A stretch of 64,000 bases of DNA from Scatophagus argus (Eukaryota > Chordata > Actinopteri > Scatophagidae), in contig NC_058506.1 in assembly GCF_020382885.2 (NCBI RefSeq), positions 11,386,318-11,450,317 of the forward strand. The letters are read 5' to 3'. Below, piece by piece: positions 36,201-47,135 of this stretch. The translations under genes and the position numbers were made by a program. How positions within the stretch are numbered: the first letter of the stretch is position 1; every line of letters starts with the position of its first letter. Under the pieces are notes generated by a model. That model was not told the DNA's origin, did no database searches, and was given only the letters and a program-made list of their open reading frames with translations.

Positions 36201-39200
36201 AAACCTCGGGTGGGCGACCCCAGTTCAACACCCAGGTGAGACTTGACGCATCTGGGGGTCTGCCCAAATGCTGGGCCAGGACCCAACATGAGGCCTCAGG
36301 TGGTCTGCCTGAGGGCTGGGTCAGAACCAAGGGCCGATCCATGAGTCGCCTCTGGGGCGACCTGATGAGGCGTGAAGACCTGAGGAGCCATGGAGACCTG
36401 ACAACGAAACCTGGAGACCTGATGACCTGACTTGGAGACCTGAGGACCTGACGTGGAGATCTGACGAGACGTGAAGATCTGGTGACCTGACGTGGAGACC
36501 TGACGAGACGTGGAGACATGGCGACCTGACATGGAGACTTGGCGAGACGTGGTGACCTGACGAGACGTGTAGACTTGGCGACCTGACGTGGAGACTTGGC
36601 AAGACGTGGTGACCTGACGAGACGTGGAGACTTGGCGGCAAGACGTGGCGTGAAGGCAGGCAGACCCAGCCCGGAGACGGTGAGCTGCGGTCCGTCTGTT
36701 GAAGCATGGGGCCCTGCCGTAGCTTGGGGTGCTGGTGGACCCAGACCTGGAACAGCGGGCTGCGGTCCATCAGCTGAAGCATGGAGTCCTGACGTAGCTT
36801 GGGGTGCTGGTGGACCCAGACCTGGAACAGCGGGCTGCGGTCCATCAGCTGAAGCATGGGGCCCTGGTGTAGCTTGGGGTGCTGGTGGACCCAGACCTGG
36901 AACAGCGGGCTGCGGTCCATCAGCTGAAGCAGGATGCCCTGGCGTTGCTTGGGGTGCTGGTGGACCCAGACCTGGAACAGCGGGCTGCGGTCCATCAGCT
37001 GAAGCATGGGGCCCTGGCGTAGCTTGGGGTGCTGGCGGACCCAGACCTGGAACAGCGGGCTGCGGTCCATCAGCTGAAGCATGGGGCCTTGGCGTAGCTT
37101 GGGGTGCTGGTGGACCCAGACCTGGAACAGTTGGCTGTGGTCCATCAGCTGAAGCATGGAGCCCTGGCGTAGCTTGGGGTGCTGGTGGACCCAGACCTGG
37201 AACAGTGGGCTGCGGTCCATCAGCTGAGGCGAGGAGAGCGGAGACGGCAGACAGTCGCTCCGTCAGGGTCTGGAAAATGGCGTCGATCTCCGCGACGGTT
37301 GGCGGCTCGATCCGCAGACTCCGCCCCGGCAGCGGGGAGCCTGATGCTGGATGCAGGCCTCCCCGGGGCCTGAAGCGGCGCATCTGCTCCTCCCAGAGTT
37401 CCACCAGATTGGGAGGCCGGGCCGCCAGACCGGTGCCCGCATTAGAAGACTCTACGGGGTTCATTTTGGTCAGAGCGTTCTGTCAAGTATGGCGGCGTCG
37501 CTGACGCAGAAATTAGCTGAACCCCGATGCAGAGTCAAAAAGAGCAGGCAGGCAGGCAGGCAGATCCCAAAAACAAATGTCTTTTAATTAAACTAAACTA
37601 AACACAAAAGCACACTTACTGTGGAAAAACTAGGCAAGGCATGGCATGGCAAGGCAGGGCAGGGCAGGGCAAGGCAAGGCAAGGCAAGGCAAGGCAAAAA
37701 CAACAACACGATCCGATCATGGCATGGGGGAAAAACACAGACGCTCTGACAACAGTGACTGGGAAGACAAGGACTAAATAGACAAGACAACGAGACACAG
37801 GTGACACACATCAGGAGGGGAAAAAAGCAATCAAGAAAACTAAAAGCAAAGCTACATGAAAACAGGGCACACAGGGGAAGAGACACTTTCAAAATAAAAC
37901 AGGACATGACAAAAACCTTGAACATAATACATGGAAACACATGACAAGACAAACATGAAACATAGCACATGGACTGAAATCAAGAGACAAAGCATAACAA
38001 AAAAACCAGGCATGACATAAACGACAACAAAAAAAGATAGAAGAACAAATCACACAATCACTTATACAGATAAGTCCTCAGAAAATTCCTCCAGCTGATG
38101 AATGATACTGTGACTTAAAATATTGACTCTAAAGAGTACACTATTATGGTGGGTGGTACTCACGCGACACCCAGATCCAGAAGATTTAGGAAGATGTAGT
38201 TGATTATTGCATTTAAAACATTCCCAAAGGCTGCAGATATCACCTGAGGCCACATGATGCCCTGTGAGCCAAAGACAAACGCTGTTTTAAAAACGATCTC
38301 AACACATCAGTGCTCCTACTCTTTGTTACTTGCTCACAGTATATGCTTCTTTGTAATGCTCATGCAAAATTATATCCTCACTGACATACTTTCAGTCATT
38401 ATTTTCTTTCACATCAGTGGTCTTGCAGTCATTAAATGCACCTGATTCTGGAGATACCTCCCCTGCAGCTGGTACATAAAGGCAGCCTGCAGAATTCAAC
38501 ATCAGCAAATGAATGGGGTTAATTAGATCAATAATACAACACAGCAGCCATTCAGTACAGCGTATATGGATGAAGATACAAAAAACGTTTTGTAAAACTG
38601 TGGAGGAAACTGAACTCACTGGCAGAGCTGGTATAAAGATCTTCACATACAGCTGGGAGAGTCTTTACGTCAGAAATTAAGAAAAGGAAAATTGTGAATC
38701 ATAGTGAATAAGTTGACTGATGAGTGACAAGTGCATATGTAGAATTTAATGTCATACAATGCCAAGTTTGAAGTGAAAATGATTCACCTGGCGACCTCTG
38801 GGCTCTGCTTGACAGCCAGCAGAATCGGTTGAGTATTAATGAGGACTGCCCAGCAGGGGAAACAGGCCAAAAGCAAGATTAAAACTCCCCTTTGGAGTAT
38901 CACTCCCACACGCTTAAAGTTACCACTCCCATAAGTCTGCAATAAAAGGGGTCAGAATATCAGATAAATAAAACAACACTTACTCTTGTGCAAAGAAAAC
39001 GGCAAAACTGACACAGGAGAACAAATCTGAAAGAGCATACTGTGAATGTGGAAGTATCTGGTCTGGACCGATCTGGTTATATGAAGATGAAGATGAATTG
39101 AATACCTGAGATATGAGAGTATCACATGCTGATGCCAAACCGCAGCCAATGGAAATACCTGTGACATTTATTACCTGCAGTGTAATGAAGTATTTTCAGT

Positions 39201-40418
39201 CCAAAAAGAAGAGACCAATATGCTTGAATAATGTGATAAAAACAAATTCAACAGCTATGACAGAGAATGAGCAGCGATCTTTGAGAAAACGATGTTAATA
39301 AAAAAACAGAAACAAAACTCACTGCTATTGCTAATGCCACCCCTGCCAGCTCTGTCTTCCCCAGGTGACCGCAGAACACCACGCTGACAAAGCCGATCAG
39401 GAAGCTCATCAACTGTGAAATAATCTGAAAAACAAAAACCGCGCACCCTCGTTTTGAGATCCATAAAAACATAAATGAAATTCACCAGACATGAATGAAA
39501 TATCGAACTCCACGTGCAACACATACAGTAGCTGATTGAGCTATTACTCATAGAAAAAAAATGTTGTCTCAAAAGGCCTTCAGGTAAGAATAAGTTCTCA
39601 TTTGTTCTGGCAGCTGACAAGTTATGCTTTGGGTTTGCTGCAGCTCCTTTGTGCTTCTAAATGTCTTTACTACCTCTCTTTCTTTTCCTTCAAAAAAAAT
39701 AGTTTTCGTGATTGATGGTGTAGGTTTTTGACAGTATTTGGCATCAAAAGGTTTGCACAAAAGGAAACTAAATGCCCTCGTTTATCAAGTTCTGGGTTTG
39801 TGCAATGAAAAGGAGTCAGGGATGTTGGCTTCTTCGAATTGCTAAGCTATTTTTCTCCTCACTGTAAAGAAGACAATTCCAAATGAACTTTAGTTTATGG
39901 TATATTGAAAATACTGTAATTTCCTTCATCTAACATTTGTTAGGATAATGCAGGTCACATGATGTATATATCTATTCTTGAAGGATTTCTACTGGTTTAC
40001 TTTTAATTTAGATATAATTCAGTGAAGTTAGACATGATTTAGACTCACATCTATAACTTGGAACTTCTTCTGAAACATCTTCAAGACTAAATGACTAACT
40101 TTATCCAACATATCACACTGTATTTGTGAGACTTGAACTAGTGACATATCTTATATTATAATACTATTACATATTTAGCCCTTTTGGTGCTGTCAGACTC
40201 TGGTCAACCATTGCACCTAAACATAACCTTACCACAGGTCCTGCCAGTTTAAAGAGCAGAGCTGTTTCATTCTTGTAGTCAACGGGTACGCAGAGCTTGA
40301 TGCGTTTCAGCCAGGATCTGCAGCATGAGTCAACACTGTGAGCAACAGGAGGTGATTCGTCTATTTTGGACTGTCCATTTACTCCTCTACGAGTGTTTTT
40401 TGTCGCTAAATCTTCCAT
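33281..40418 (-). CDS. slc47a1-like: MATE-family multidrug and toxin extruder (SLC47A), canonical copy with LTR insertion in intron 7
   Basis: Proton-coupled organic cation/drug exporter. Sixteen exons: 40233-40418, 39323-39424, 39106-39174, 38788-38936, 38620-38662, 38442-38486, 38164-38261, 35377-35474, 35060-35241, 34831-34939, 34489-34564, 34153-34222, 33928-34060, 33747-33841, 33602-33665, 33281-33513; 583 residues, a normal family length. Motifs: [40 protein letters not shown] (E290, E295), SEVELGAQS (E308), [12 protein letters not shown] and HIAEAYA (E406), so all four conserved membrane glutamates are kept. The terminal helix [16 protein letters not shown] precedes a short tail. Exon 9 (182 bases) equals exons 9+10 of the plus-strand paralogue (114+68) without an intron. 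The acceptor of exon 8 (35475-35476) is only about 20 bases from an LTR retrotransposon. Confidence 0.94.
35496..35500. other. Target-site duplication (left), TAAAC
   Basis: Matches the five bases at 38018-38022 immediately beyond the other LTR, as expected for LTR-retrotransposon integration. Confidence 0.9.
35501..36037 (-). repeat. 3' LTR (element orientation)
   Basis: 537 bp, TG...CA ends. On the plus strand it contains GGCA tetramers (35566-35582) and an AAGGC/AGGGC pentamer array (about 35653-35716). Element-sense AATTAAA at about 35606-35612 could serve in polyadenylation. Confidence 0.93.
36038..36054 (-). promoter_or_regulatory. Polypurine tract for plus-strand priming
   Basis: Element-sense CTTAAGGGGGGGGTTC directly abuts the start of the 3' LTR, the expected position for a polypurine tract. 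It fixes the element's orientation as minus. Confidence 0.7.
36169..37464 (-). CDS. Repeat-rich 431-residue ORF of the LTR element
   Basis: Starts 16 bases inside the 5' LTR boundary and fills almost the whole interior. Residues 1-78 are non-repetitive, with a plausible helical segment ([20 protein letters not shown]). About residues 79-255 hold seven 25-residue repeats of the type [17 protein letters not shown] plus a decayed eighth. About 263-355 is a Ser-Pro-Arg-rich array (SPRLV/SPRQV), and the rest is a short unique tail with three GRPP(E/D) repeats. I recognise no gag zinc knuckle or enzymatic domain. It may be a degenerate gag-like product or may simply be kept open by repeats whose length is a multiple of three; other frames are also open there. 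Confidence 0.5.
   Translation of the reverse strand: MNPVESSNAGTGLAARPPNLVELWEEQMRRFRPRGGLHPASGSPLPGRSLRIEPPTVAEIDAIFQTLTERLSAVSALLASADGPQPTVPGLGPPAPQATPGLHASADGPQPTVPGLGPPAPQATPRPHASADGPQPAVPGLGPPAPQATPGPHASADGPQPAVPGLGPPAPQATPGHPASADGPQPAVPGLGPPAPQATPGPHASADGPQPAVPGLGPPAPQATSGLHASADGPQPAVPGLGPPAPQATAGPHASTDGPQLTVSGLGLPAFTPRLAAKSPRLVRSPRLAKSPRQVAKSTRLVRSPRLAKSPCQVAMSPRLVRSPRQVTRSSRLVRSPRQVLRSPSQVIRSPGFVVRSPWLLRSSRLIRSPQRRLMDRPLVLTQPSGRPPEASCWVLAQHLGRPPDASSLTWVLNWGRPPEVSVRAYALHPG
36365..36650. repeat. Degenerate short tandem array (GACCTGACGWGGAGAC-like)
   Basis: Irregular units of about 12-30 bases built from GACCTGA, CGAGACGTG and GGAGACTTGGC. It encodes the SPRxV-type array on the minus strand. 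Confidence 0.75.
36700..37224. repeat. Seven tandem 75-bp repeats
   Basis: The word GACCTGGAACAG recurs at exactly 75-base spacing (its AACAG at 36751, 36826, 36901, 36976, 37051, 37126 and 37201). Units differ by a few substitutions and no indels, so the reading frame is kept throughout. Confidence 0.95.
37481..38017 (-). repeat. 5' LTR (element orientation)
   Basis: 537 bp, same sequence as 35501-36037 as far as I can compare line by line. The bases just inside it (element sense GAACGCTCTGACCAAA) do not begin with the usual TGG of a tRNA primer-binding site. Confidence 0.93.
38018..38022. other. Target-site duplication (right), TAAAC
   Basis: Second copy of the 5-bp duplication, abutting the TGACA end of the right-hand LTR. 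Confidence 0.9.
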
Positions 40419-40533
40419 ACTGAAATGAGATTTGGCAGAAAACAGAACTCAATCCCAAACTGAATGATGTTCATACAGTACCATTCCCTTCAGACAGACA
40501 CAAGAAGGCTAGGTGTAATCAATAACCAATTAC

Positions 40534-40800
40534 CTGTGAAATAATCAATAACCAAGGCAATATCTTCCCACCCTGCTCTCTGTCTGTGAGAGTGGGCATA
40601 TACATTATGCTTCGGGCATTGCTACAAGTCAGATCTCTCCTCCGCCCGACCCACCAACAAGCTGTGTTCTCCTCCAGGAAATGCTGCCAGAAAGAAGCTG
40701 GTTGTGTTTCTTTCAGCTGCTCTGGAGCGTCACAGATCTTCACTGGTTCACCACAGTTCAAAGGATTGAAATCCTTCTGGTCAAAGTGTGAACGCTAGAG
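40534..40800 (-). other. Candidate 5'-UTR exon of the minus-strand slc47a
   Basis: The coding start at 40418 lies one base after a CAG acceptor, so an upstream exon is needed. A donor GTAATTGG (40526-40533) ends a stretch with an 81-codon open frame that is out of frame with the main ATG. The outer limit is a guess. Confidence 0.4.
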
Positions 40801-42054
40801 CCGATAATTAAACAGGTTGCATGAGTAACAGGGTTTTCACTTTATTTAACCCTATTTTCTCATGTCTTAAGTAATTTTCTACCTTTCTGCCTATCTCCGT
40901 ATAAATGCTGAATAACATATTCAATTACATGTTAATTGAGTTGAAAGAACTGGTTAAATATATCGTTTTCAAAGAAAGTACACATTGTATGCTAGAAATA
41001 AAGAAACTTCTGGTGAAGCGTAACAAACTATAGCTGTTGTATTTCATGACTGTAGTGGTAGAGAAAGAACTAACGTTATGTTTCTCACTCAGACTCTCTA
41101 TTTCGCCCTCACTGAGATGAATCACTGATGAATCTGTCACCGTGCATCAGCACACATACTTGTATGCTGTCACCTCGTCGTGTAGTCTTTTATATTCCTC
41201 CTCCCATAGTAACACCTATTTTTGAGGTGTTCGTGTCTGGTTGAACCTCCCATCGGGTGGTGCTGTTTTGCTCTTGTTGAAATTCAAAAGCTCGAAATTT
41301 CTGACACATCAGGCTGCTTCACTGAACTTTGAGTGGATTTCTAATCATTTAATCAAATGATATAAACATTTGCTTCTCCCTCAGCTGATTCAAGTCATTA
41401 AACACAGACAAGCAACCCTGCAACATACTGTCAAGCATATTGTCAAACACTCTGTTAATTTTTTGTAATTTCAACAGTTTTCTTTGCCCCAGGGGCCGAC
41501 GGCAGAAGAGAAGAACAGAAAAGGGAAAGAAAAATTAACGGAGGCCAACGGGAGAGGAAGGGGGTGACACCTAGTGTAGGCTCTCATTCATTTTCCTGGT
41601 TCAGTGATGCAGCAAGGCCCACCGGGTCCACCCACCCACCAAATTGTATTCCTCCGGCTCCCCCATCCCAACCACACACACACGTAAATATGTTCCACCA
41701 ACCAGTGGGGTTGGCGTCCGCCGTGACGTCACACTGCAGTTCTTCTCGTGCTCCACTGGATGACAGTGGCAAGTCACCGCTTACACACGATGAGCCGTCA
41801 TTCTTTAATGGCGACCGGTCAGATTGTGTGTACGTGAGTGCATTTGTATACGTGTTTGTGTTTGTGTGCATGTGCGTTTGGGTGGGGTTTGCGCCTGATG
41901 GGTAGCGATGGGGTATTGAGGAGGTGGAGAGGGTTTACTGAAGGGGGTAGGTGGGTTGATGGAGGTGTAGGAGGCGGGGGCGGGCAGTAAAATCGCAAAT
42001 GAGAGGAAATTGTTTTGAGTCACAGCAGATTTGGTGGAGCGAGATAAGGGCTGA

Positions 42055-42145
42055 TGACGGTGGTGGTGGTGTGATTAGGATTATAGTGGGGGGGGGTTGG
42101 AGAGAGTAGATGATGATGGTGGTGGTGGTGGTGGTGAGGGGGTGG
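42055..42145. repeat. GGT/GAT trinucleotide-rich tract
   Basis: Runs of GGTGGTGGT, ATGATGATG and GGGGGGG; low complexity and strongly G-biased on the plus strand. Confidence 0.8.
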
Positions 42146-42330
42146 TGAGTGTGTGCATGGAAGAAGGTTTTGGGAGGGGTGAGAGTATTTGCACGCACAG
42201 TGTCACTGCGTGCATGTGCATTTATCTCTGTGTGTGTGTGTGTGTGTGTAGGTTGTGAAATTTTTCCTGACTATGAGAGAGGGGAATTGAGGAAAAGATG
42301 AGGAGATGGGTGGTTTAGATAATGGCGGCC

Positions 42331-42332
<2 letters not shown>

Positions 42333-42396
<64 letters not shown>
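42333..42396. repeat. (GA)n microsatellite, about 30 units
   Basis: Almost perfect AG array. The large open frame across it on the minus strand (Ser-Leu repeats) is an artefact of the dinucleotide repeat. Confidence 0.95.
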
Positions 42397-42398
<2 letters not shown>

Positions 42399-43231
42399 GA
42401 CGAGGGCAGAGCATGTCACGCAGAAAGATAGAGTGTGATGGAACAAGAAAGAGTGGATGAGACAAAAGAAGTGAACATTTGATAGAGAGGCAAAAAAAGG
42501 GGAGAGAGTGCAGAGGGTATACGAGGGTGGGTGGGGTGTACAGGCCGTGGATGAGAGGGTGGATGAGGGGAGGGACGTTGACAGAGTGCCAGAGTGATTT
42601 TCGACGTGTTCTCTTCCCTCCTTTGTTGGTTACGTTGGTGGGTAGCTTTGGCGGCGAGAGCTTTAGGGGTTTTGAGGAAAACAATGACGCAGAGGGACCC
42701 ATCGCGTCTGTTCCAGCTGATAATGATGATGCCTAAAGATGATAACAAAAATAAGTATCTTCTAGTGGAACCCTAAAACCGCTGGCACGTGAACGCATAC
42801 GTCACACATTTATCACTCCTGACACACTGCACTGGACACACAGACATGGCTATCTCACGTCGGCAGTGTGTGTGAGGGTGGTCAGGGCGAGTGAGCGAGA
42901 CACAAAGAGAGACAGAGGTGGGAATGGAGAGAAAAGGGGAGTGGGCAGGAAAACAGGATTATTGTCGGAGTCTGTCACCTGCATACACTTGACATTCGCA
43001 TATGGGACAAACCTAAGAGATGAGTGCTGAAAGTCAAAAAATAAAATGAATGCATAGCCACCCCCGCTGTATGTCAGCAATCTTGTGTAATTTTGTTTCT
43101 CATCAGTACAGACTTCAAAAGAAAAAAGTCAAACGCAGTCACTCAGAGAAAGCTGAACAGTACAGAGAAGAATTATTTTCAAAATGTGGTAAAACCTGAA
43201 TGAGATGGCGGGAGGGGTTGGGTGGTGTGTG

Positions 43232-43234
<3 letters not shown>

Positions 43235-43263
<29 letters not shown>
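43235..43263. repeat. (GT)n microsatellite
   Basis: About 14 GT units flanked by GCAT. Confidence 0.9.
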
Positions 43264-43266
<3 letters not shown>

Positions 43267-44949
43267 ATGAGATCACATCTTCAGTTTAAATCGACACAAT
43301 GTCAAGCGCTTCTTTTAAATTTCAGACTTTGTCAAAGGAACAAATGAGTGAATCGTGGACTCATCTTGCCAAAAAAAGAGAGAAAAAAAAAAGACGACGG
43401 AGATGAAAAGTAATTCAGCCATGACTAAAGCAGATGAAAATTTGCTGTCTGCTCTTTTGATGATGTGTGAGCTTTTGAATTACTTTGGTGAGTCATATAG
43501 AAATTACTTGAAATAGTCATAGCAATGCTGCTCTCACATTGTGTACTAGGTGCTATAAATATGGTTTGATGTTTTTTGGGAATTTTAACTTCAGCTGTTT
43601 CATGGGGAGGTTTGACAGCAGAGGAAAGCTATTTTTCTTCAGAAACAAATTACAATCATAACATGTAACTGTCGAGTCCCTCAGGTAATTAGGTTACATT
43701 ATGCCTTAATGAATTTCTTGTCTGATCTGCTAAAACAGGCATCATGGGAACGCATTGTAATTCCACTGTTGATTTAACAGTGCTGTCCTAATGCAATGGA
43801 CGAGCCTTCTCAAATGCCACCAACCCTGATTTGTCTTCCATGACTCACCCAGCCTCTGAAACAATGCGGCACCGTGCAGCTCGGTCCCCCATGACACACT
43901 GTCCTTTACATAGCGCCCTTGATGAAGCTGCGGGTTTGTCCGCAGGGGTAAACACAAACAGACAGCACCAAAGGGTGTCTAAGAAAAAACACACAACAAA
44001 AACAAACCAGCGACAGATCAGAGGTAAACAGGTTTTTGAGGACATTTTGTATGACTCAGTCAGATGCCTCCCCTTTAGCTCATGAGGTTATTACGTATGA
44101 CTTCTTTTTGGGCATGTGATGGGTCGAGTGGTTGTATTATATATGACACATTCACGTTGGAAGCGAACCTGTGCTTTGTTGGCTCATAGACTGAAGAGGC
44201 TCATTGACTCTGGCAGCTGGTTGACCTTGCAGAGAAGGCAACCTGTTTCTCTCACTTTCAGTTTTACCCTCGGGAGTTTTTTTTTTTTCTTCTTCTTCTT
44301 CTCCTTCTCCTCTCGTTTGAGGAAGTGAAGCGGGAGATGTACGATCTGACATGGGAGTGGGAGGAGGAGGAAAACAGCACCTGGCCTCACCTACAGCACA
44401 AACATACCAGCTTGTGATGCCTTAAGAAATCCTCAGCACCCCTAAATCGATCCTTTCACACTATGACAAGTGGCTTAAAATAACTAAGCAGTATCTTGTT
44501 TTGGAGTCATTATATCTGCTCAGTCTAAAAGATATCTGATTCATGCTAGCAGCCTTCATGACAGCACCTACAGTGACTTACACCTTTTGAGATCTTGTAC
44601 GCTTACAACTTGTACACTCAACACCAACAAAAAGTTAGGAGGGCATATCCATTCCTGAATCCCAGAGAAGAATGATTTTAGCTGTAAATGTATGGCACAT
44701 AAGCACTCCTATAGAATTGTTCAAAAAAAAAAAAAAAAAATCTAACTACGAATAAATTATGTTTTGTTTTTTTTCTTTGTTTTTTTATAATGTCAGGGCT
44801 GCAACACGCCATTGATCGCCCCGGTAAGATCTAGCTCAAATTTTTACATTTCTCAAAGCAGTTTGTAAGATCCACTTTCTGCTGAGCTCACATCTAACAG
44901 TCTAAAGATTGACATACAGGAGGTTGATTGTTCATTGTTGGTTCGGACA

Positions 44950-45015
44950 TAGGCTCCAGCTCCCCCGCGACCCTGACGGATAAGCGGCATAAAAAATGAA
45001 TGGATGGATGGATGG
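44950..45015 (+). mobile_element. 3' tail of an RTE/Rex3-like retroelement
   Basis: AGGCTCCAGCTCCCCCGCGACC...GGATAAGCGGCATAAAAAATG followed by (GGAT)n, the usual 3' end of this fish element group. Only the tail remains. Confidence 0.6.
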
Positions 45016-46879
45016 TTCGGACACTACTGATTTGGTTTTCAGTGAAATACAAGAGACAGAAATGAATCTTTTCATCATCATTTTCATCGCGGGATTTGGA
45101 CCAGTGTGAGTGTTTGCCCATGTGTTACACTTGGTGTTTGAACAGAGTCAAGCCAAATATGTGGCCAAACTGAAACACTTAAAGGTCACAATGACAGAGT
45201 GTAGAACAGCTTGTGACCAGATCATACACTGACAGCTAAGCAACCTCGATGGAAGCCATTTCCGCTCGTCTCCCATTGCTTTCTCGACAATGTAAAGTTT
45301 CCAACTGAGTAAGTGGTAGCGAAATATTAATTATCAATACATCTCGCACTGACAGTGTTGCCATGGTAACGGCATGAAAAAGCTAATTGTAGCTCTGTGG
45401 TCTTTCACACCTGAATGTTTTCAGTCTCCTGAAAGTTGCATAAACCACTTAACTAAAATGTCCCCAAGATGAGACGCTTTGAAAGATGCACGTGTCCATG
45501 AATAAAAGAGTGCCTTGGAATAATTTCTACAAATGTGTGCACTCATTGCAAGGAGATGGCTGACAAGGAGAAGCTCCTCACTCCAGACAATGATTTTAGG
45601 TTTTTAAGGCGCTCAGGTAACCTAATACAACCCAACCAGCTACTACTAATACAAATGGACTGAATTAATCTCATTCTTGCTCAGCGACATGAAAGCGTAT
45701 GGATGAAATTGGGGAGGGGAGTGAGATGGTGGTGGGGCGGAGCTGGGGTGCCGCGTGTTGGTGATGAGGCTTGAAGAGAGATGAAGCCGGCTGGGTGGAG
45801 GACTGGAGAGTGAGAGTTAAACGCAGAGAGAATTAAAATGAATGATGACAAGATCTGCTCCTTCTTTTCCATTTTTTTTACAAAAAGTCTTCACTGTGGG
45901 ATTTAGGCCAGCAGAAAGAAACCTAATGTTTGTCTCCACATGACCCACACGGGCACCAGATGCACTTTGCTGCCGATGTCAGATATTTCAAATTCAAATA
46001 ACAACATAATGTTACCACCCAGCTAAGGACTGACAGTTTGGAAATTAGCTAATGTTCCTGTCGAAGCTCACCTGATTTTCTGTCAGGCTGCAGTATAAAT
46101 GCTTTGTTTTTGTTTTACAGTAACCTTGCGCTATCTGACAGCTAGTGACTAATGAGTCAGTTTAACATACAGCTTTGCAGTCCTACAGTCCTTTGCCGCT
46201 GACAGAAAGAAATTTCAGAAGGTGAAGCATATATCTGTGATTAAGAAATCAATGCATTCACTATTAAAATTTATGTGAAACAATGAAATTTAAGCTAAAA
46301 CGTGACCACACTGTAAAGTACAGGTGAGCGTTTTTTTCCTCGTTGTTTGTTTCATGAGCAAGATGTTGTTTCTATAATTCTATAATATATAAAAGCAAAT
46401 ATTTTGTGTCTACAGAAATATATTAGTATATTATTAGAATATATTAGTACATTAGTTGCTGTGTTGCAGTGTAATTGTATGTTGAATAATGCATGTTTTC
46501 ATTGTAATTTCACACCAATCCCATCCTGCAGAACCATGTGAATTTGATTTATTTTGATTTTATTGATTATTTTGTATTTTCACTCATCAGAAGGTGGTTT
46601 TACTGGTTTATGTCATCGTGACAGTGATGCTAATGCAGTTTACATGAAATGTGATTTAATTTTCTATTGTGACCTTTTCTGATTCATTCCCTCTATGAAA
46701 TTTAGTTGTTTTGTTTTTGTGTGTGTCTCCCATTACGTGTCTATTTGCTTGTTTTTTGCACTGAGTCAGAGTTGGGTAACATTAGTAAAACCCTCTCATG
46801 TGCTGGAAGTGGATAATTGTGTAGGTAATGAAGGGAGACCATTTTAACTGTGTTTAAGTGCTTTTGTTCATATTTTTTA

Positions 46880-47135
46880 AGGCTGCGTGATTAGTCGACT
46901 AAAAGAAAATCGCCAACTATTTTAATAATCCGGTGATCCAGTTTTTGTGGTATTAGAGTAAATTGAATATTTTTTGGTTTGTCAGGTAGCTCAAACAGAA
47001 CAACGTATTTGATGATGTTGTTGCAGTGGGCGTTTTAATCATTTTTCTGATGTTTTAGAGCCGAGACAATTAATCGATTCACTGAGTAAATAATTAGCAG
47101 GTTTATCAATAATATCATTCAGTCCATCCCTATAA
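46880..47135. repeat. Degraded dispersed repeat with terminal 'attaatcgatt' words
   Basis: One end reads GCTGCGTGATTAGTCGACTA with ATTTTAATAATCCG; the other reads GAGACAATTAATCGATTCAC with AAATAATTAGCAGG. Such mirrored ends flank a known type of interspersed fish repeat. No coding part. Confidence 0.45.

Larger units (their letters stand above)
35501..38017 (-). mobile_element. Complete non-autonomous LTR retrotransposon, 2517 bp
   Basis: Two 537-bp direct repeats (35501-36037 and 37481-38017) that look identical line by line. They have TGTCA/TGACA termini and are flanked by the 5-bp duplication TAAAC at 35496-35500 and 38018-38022. Read on the minus strand: 5' LTR, 1443-bp interior with one long ORF, a purine tract, then the 3' LTR. 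There is no protease, reverse transcriptase, RNase H or integrase sequence, so it must be mobilised by a partner element. Identical LTRs mean a recent insertion. It lies in sense orientation within intron 7 of the minus-strand slc47a gene. Confidence 0.93.

Noticed and set aside
36321..37220. 299-codon minus-strand open frame in a second frame of the LTR element
   Set aside because: Same repeats read out of frame. The 431-codon frame starts next to the LTR and spans the interior, so it is the better candidate.
36700..37224. CRISPR-like regular repeats
   Set aside because: The units are contiguous 75-bp tandem repeats without unique spacers, in a vertebrate genome.
36596..37504. 302-codon plus-strand open frame inside the LTR element
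   Set aside because: Antisense of the 75-bp repeats, which stay open in several frames because the unit is a multiple of three and GC-rich. The purine tract places the element's sense strand on minus.
40519..40761. 80-codon minus-strand open frame upstream of slc47a
   Set aside because: Out of frame with the main ATG once spliced; more likely 5' UTR than an N-terminal extension.
42271..42702. 143-codon minus-strand open frame
   Set aside because: Produced by the GA microsatellite (Ser-Leu repeats); no homology.
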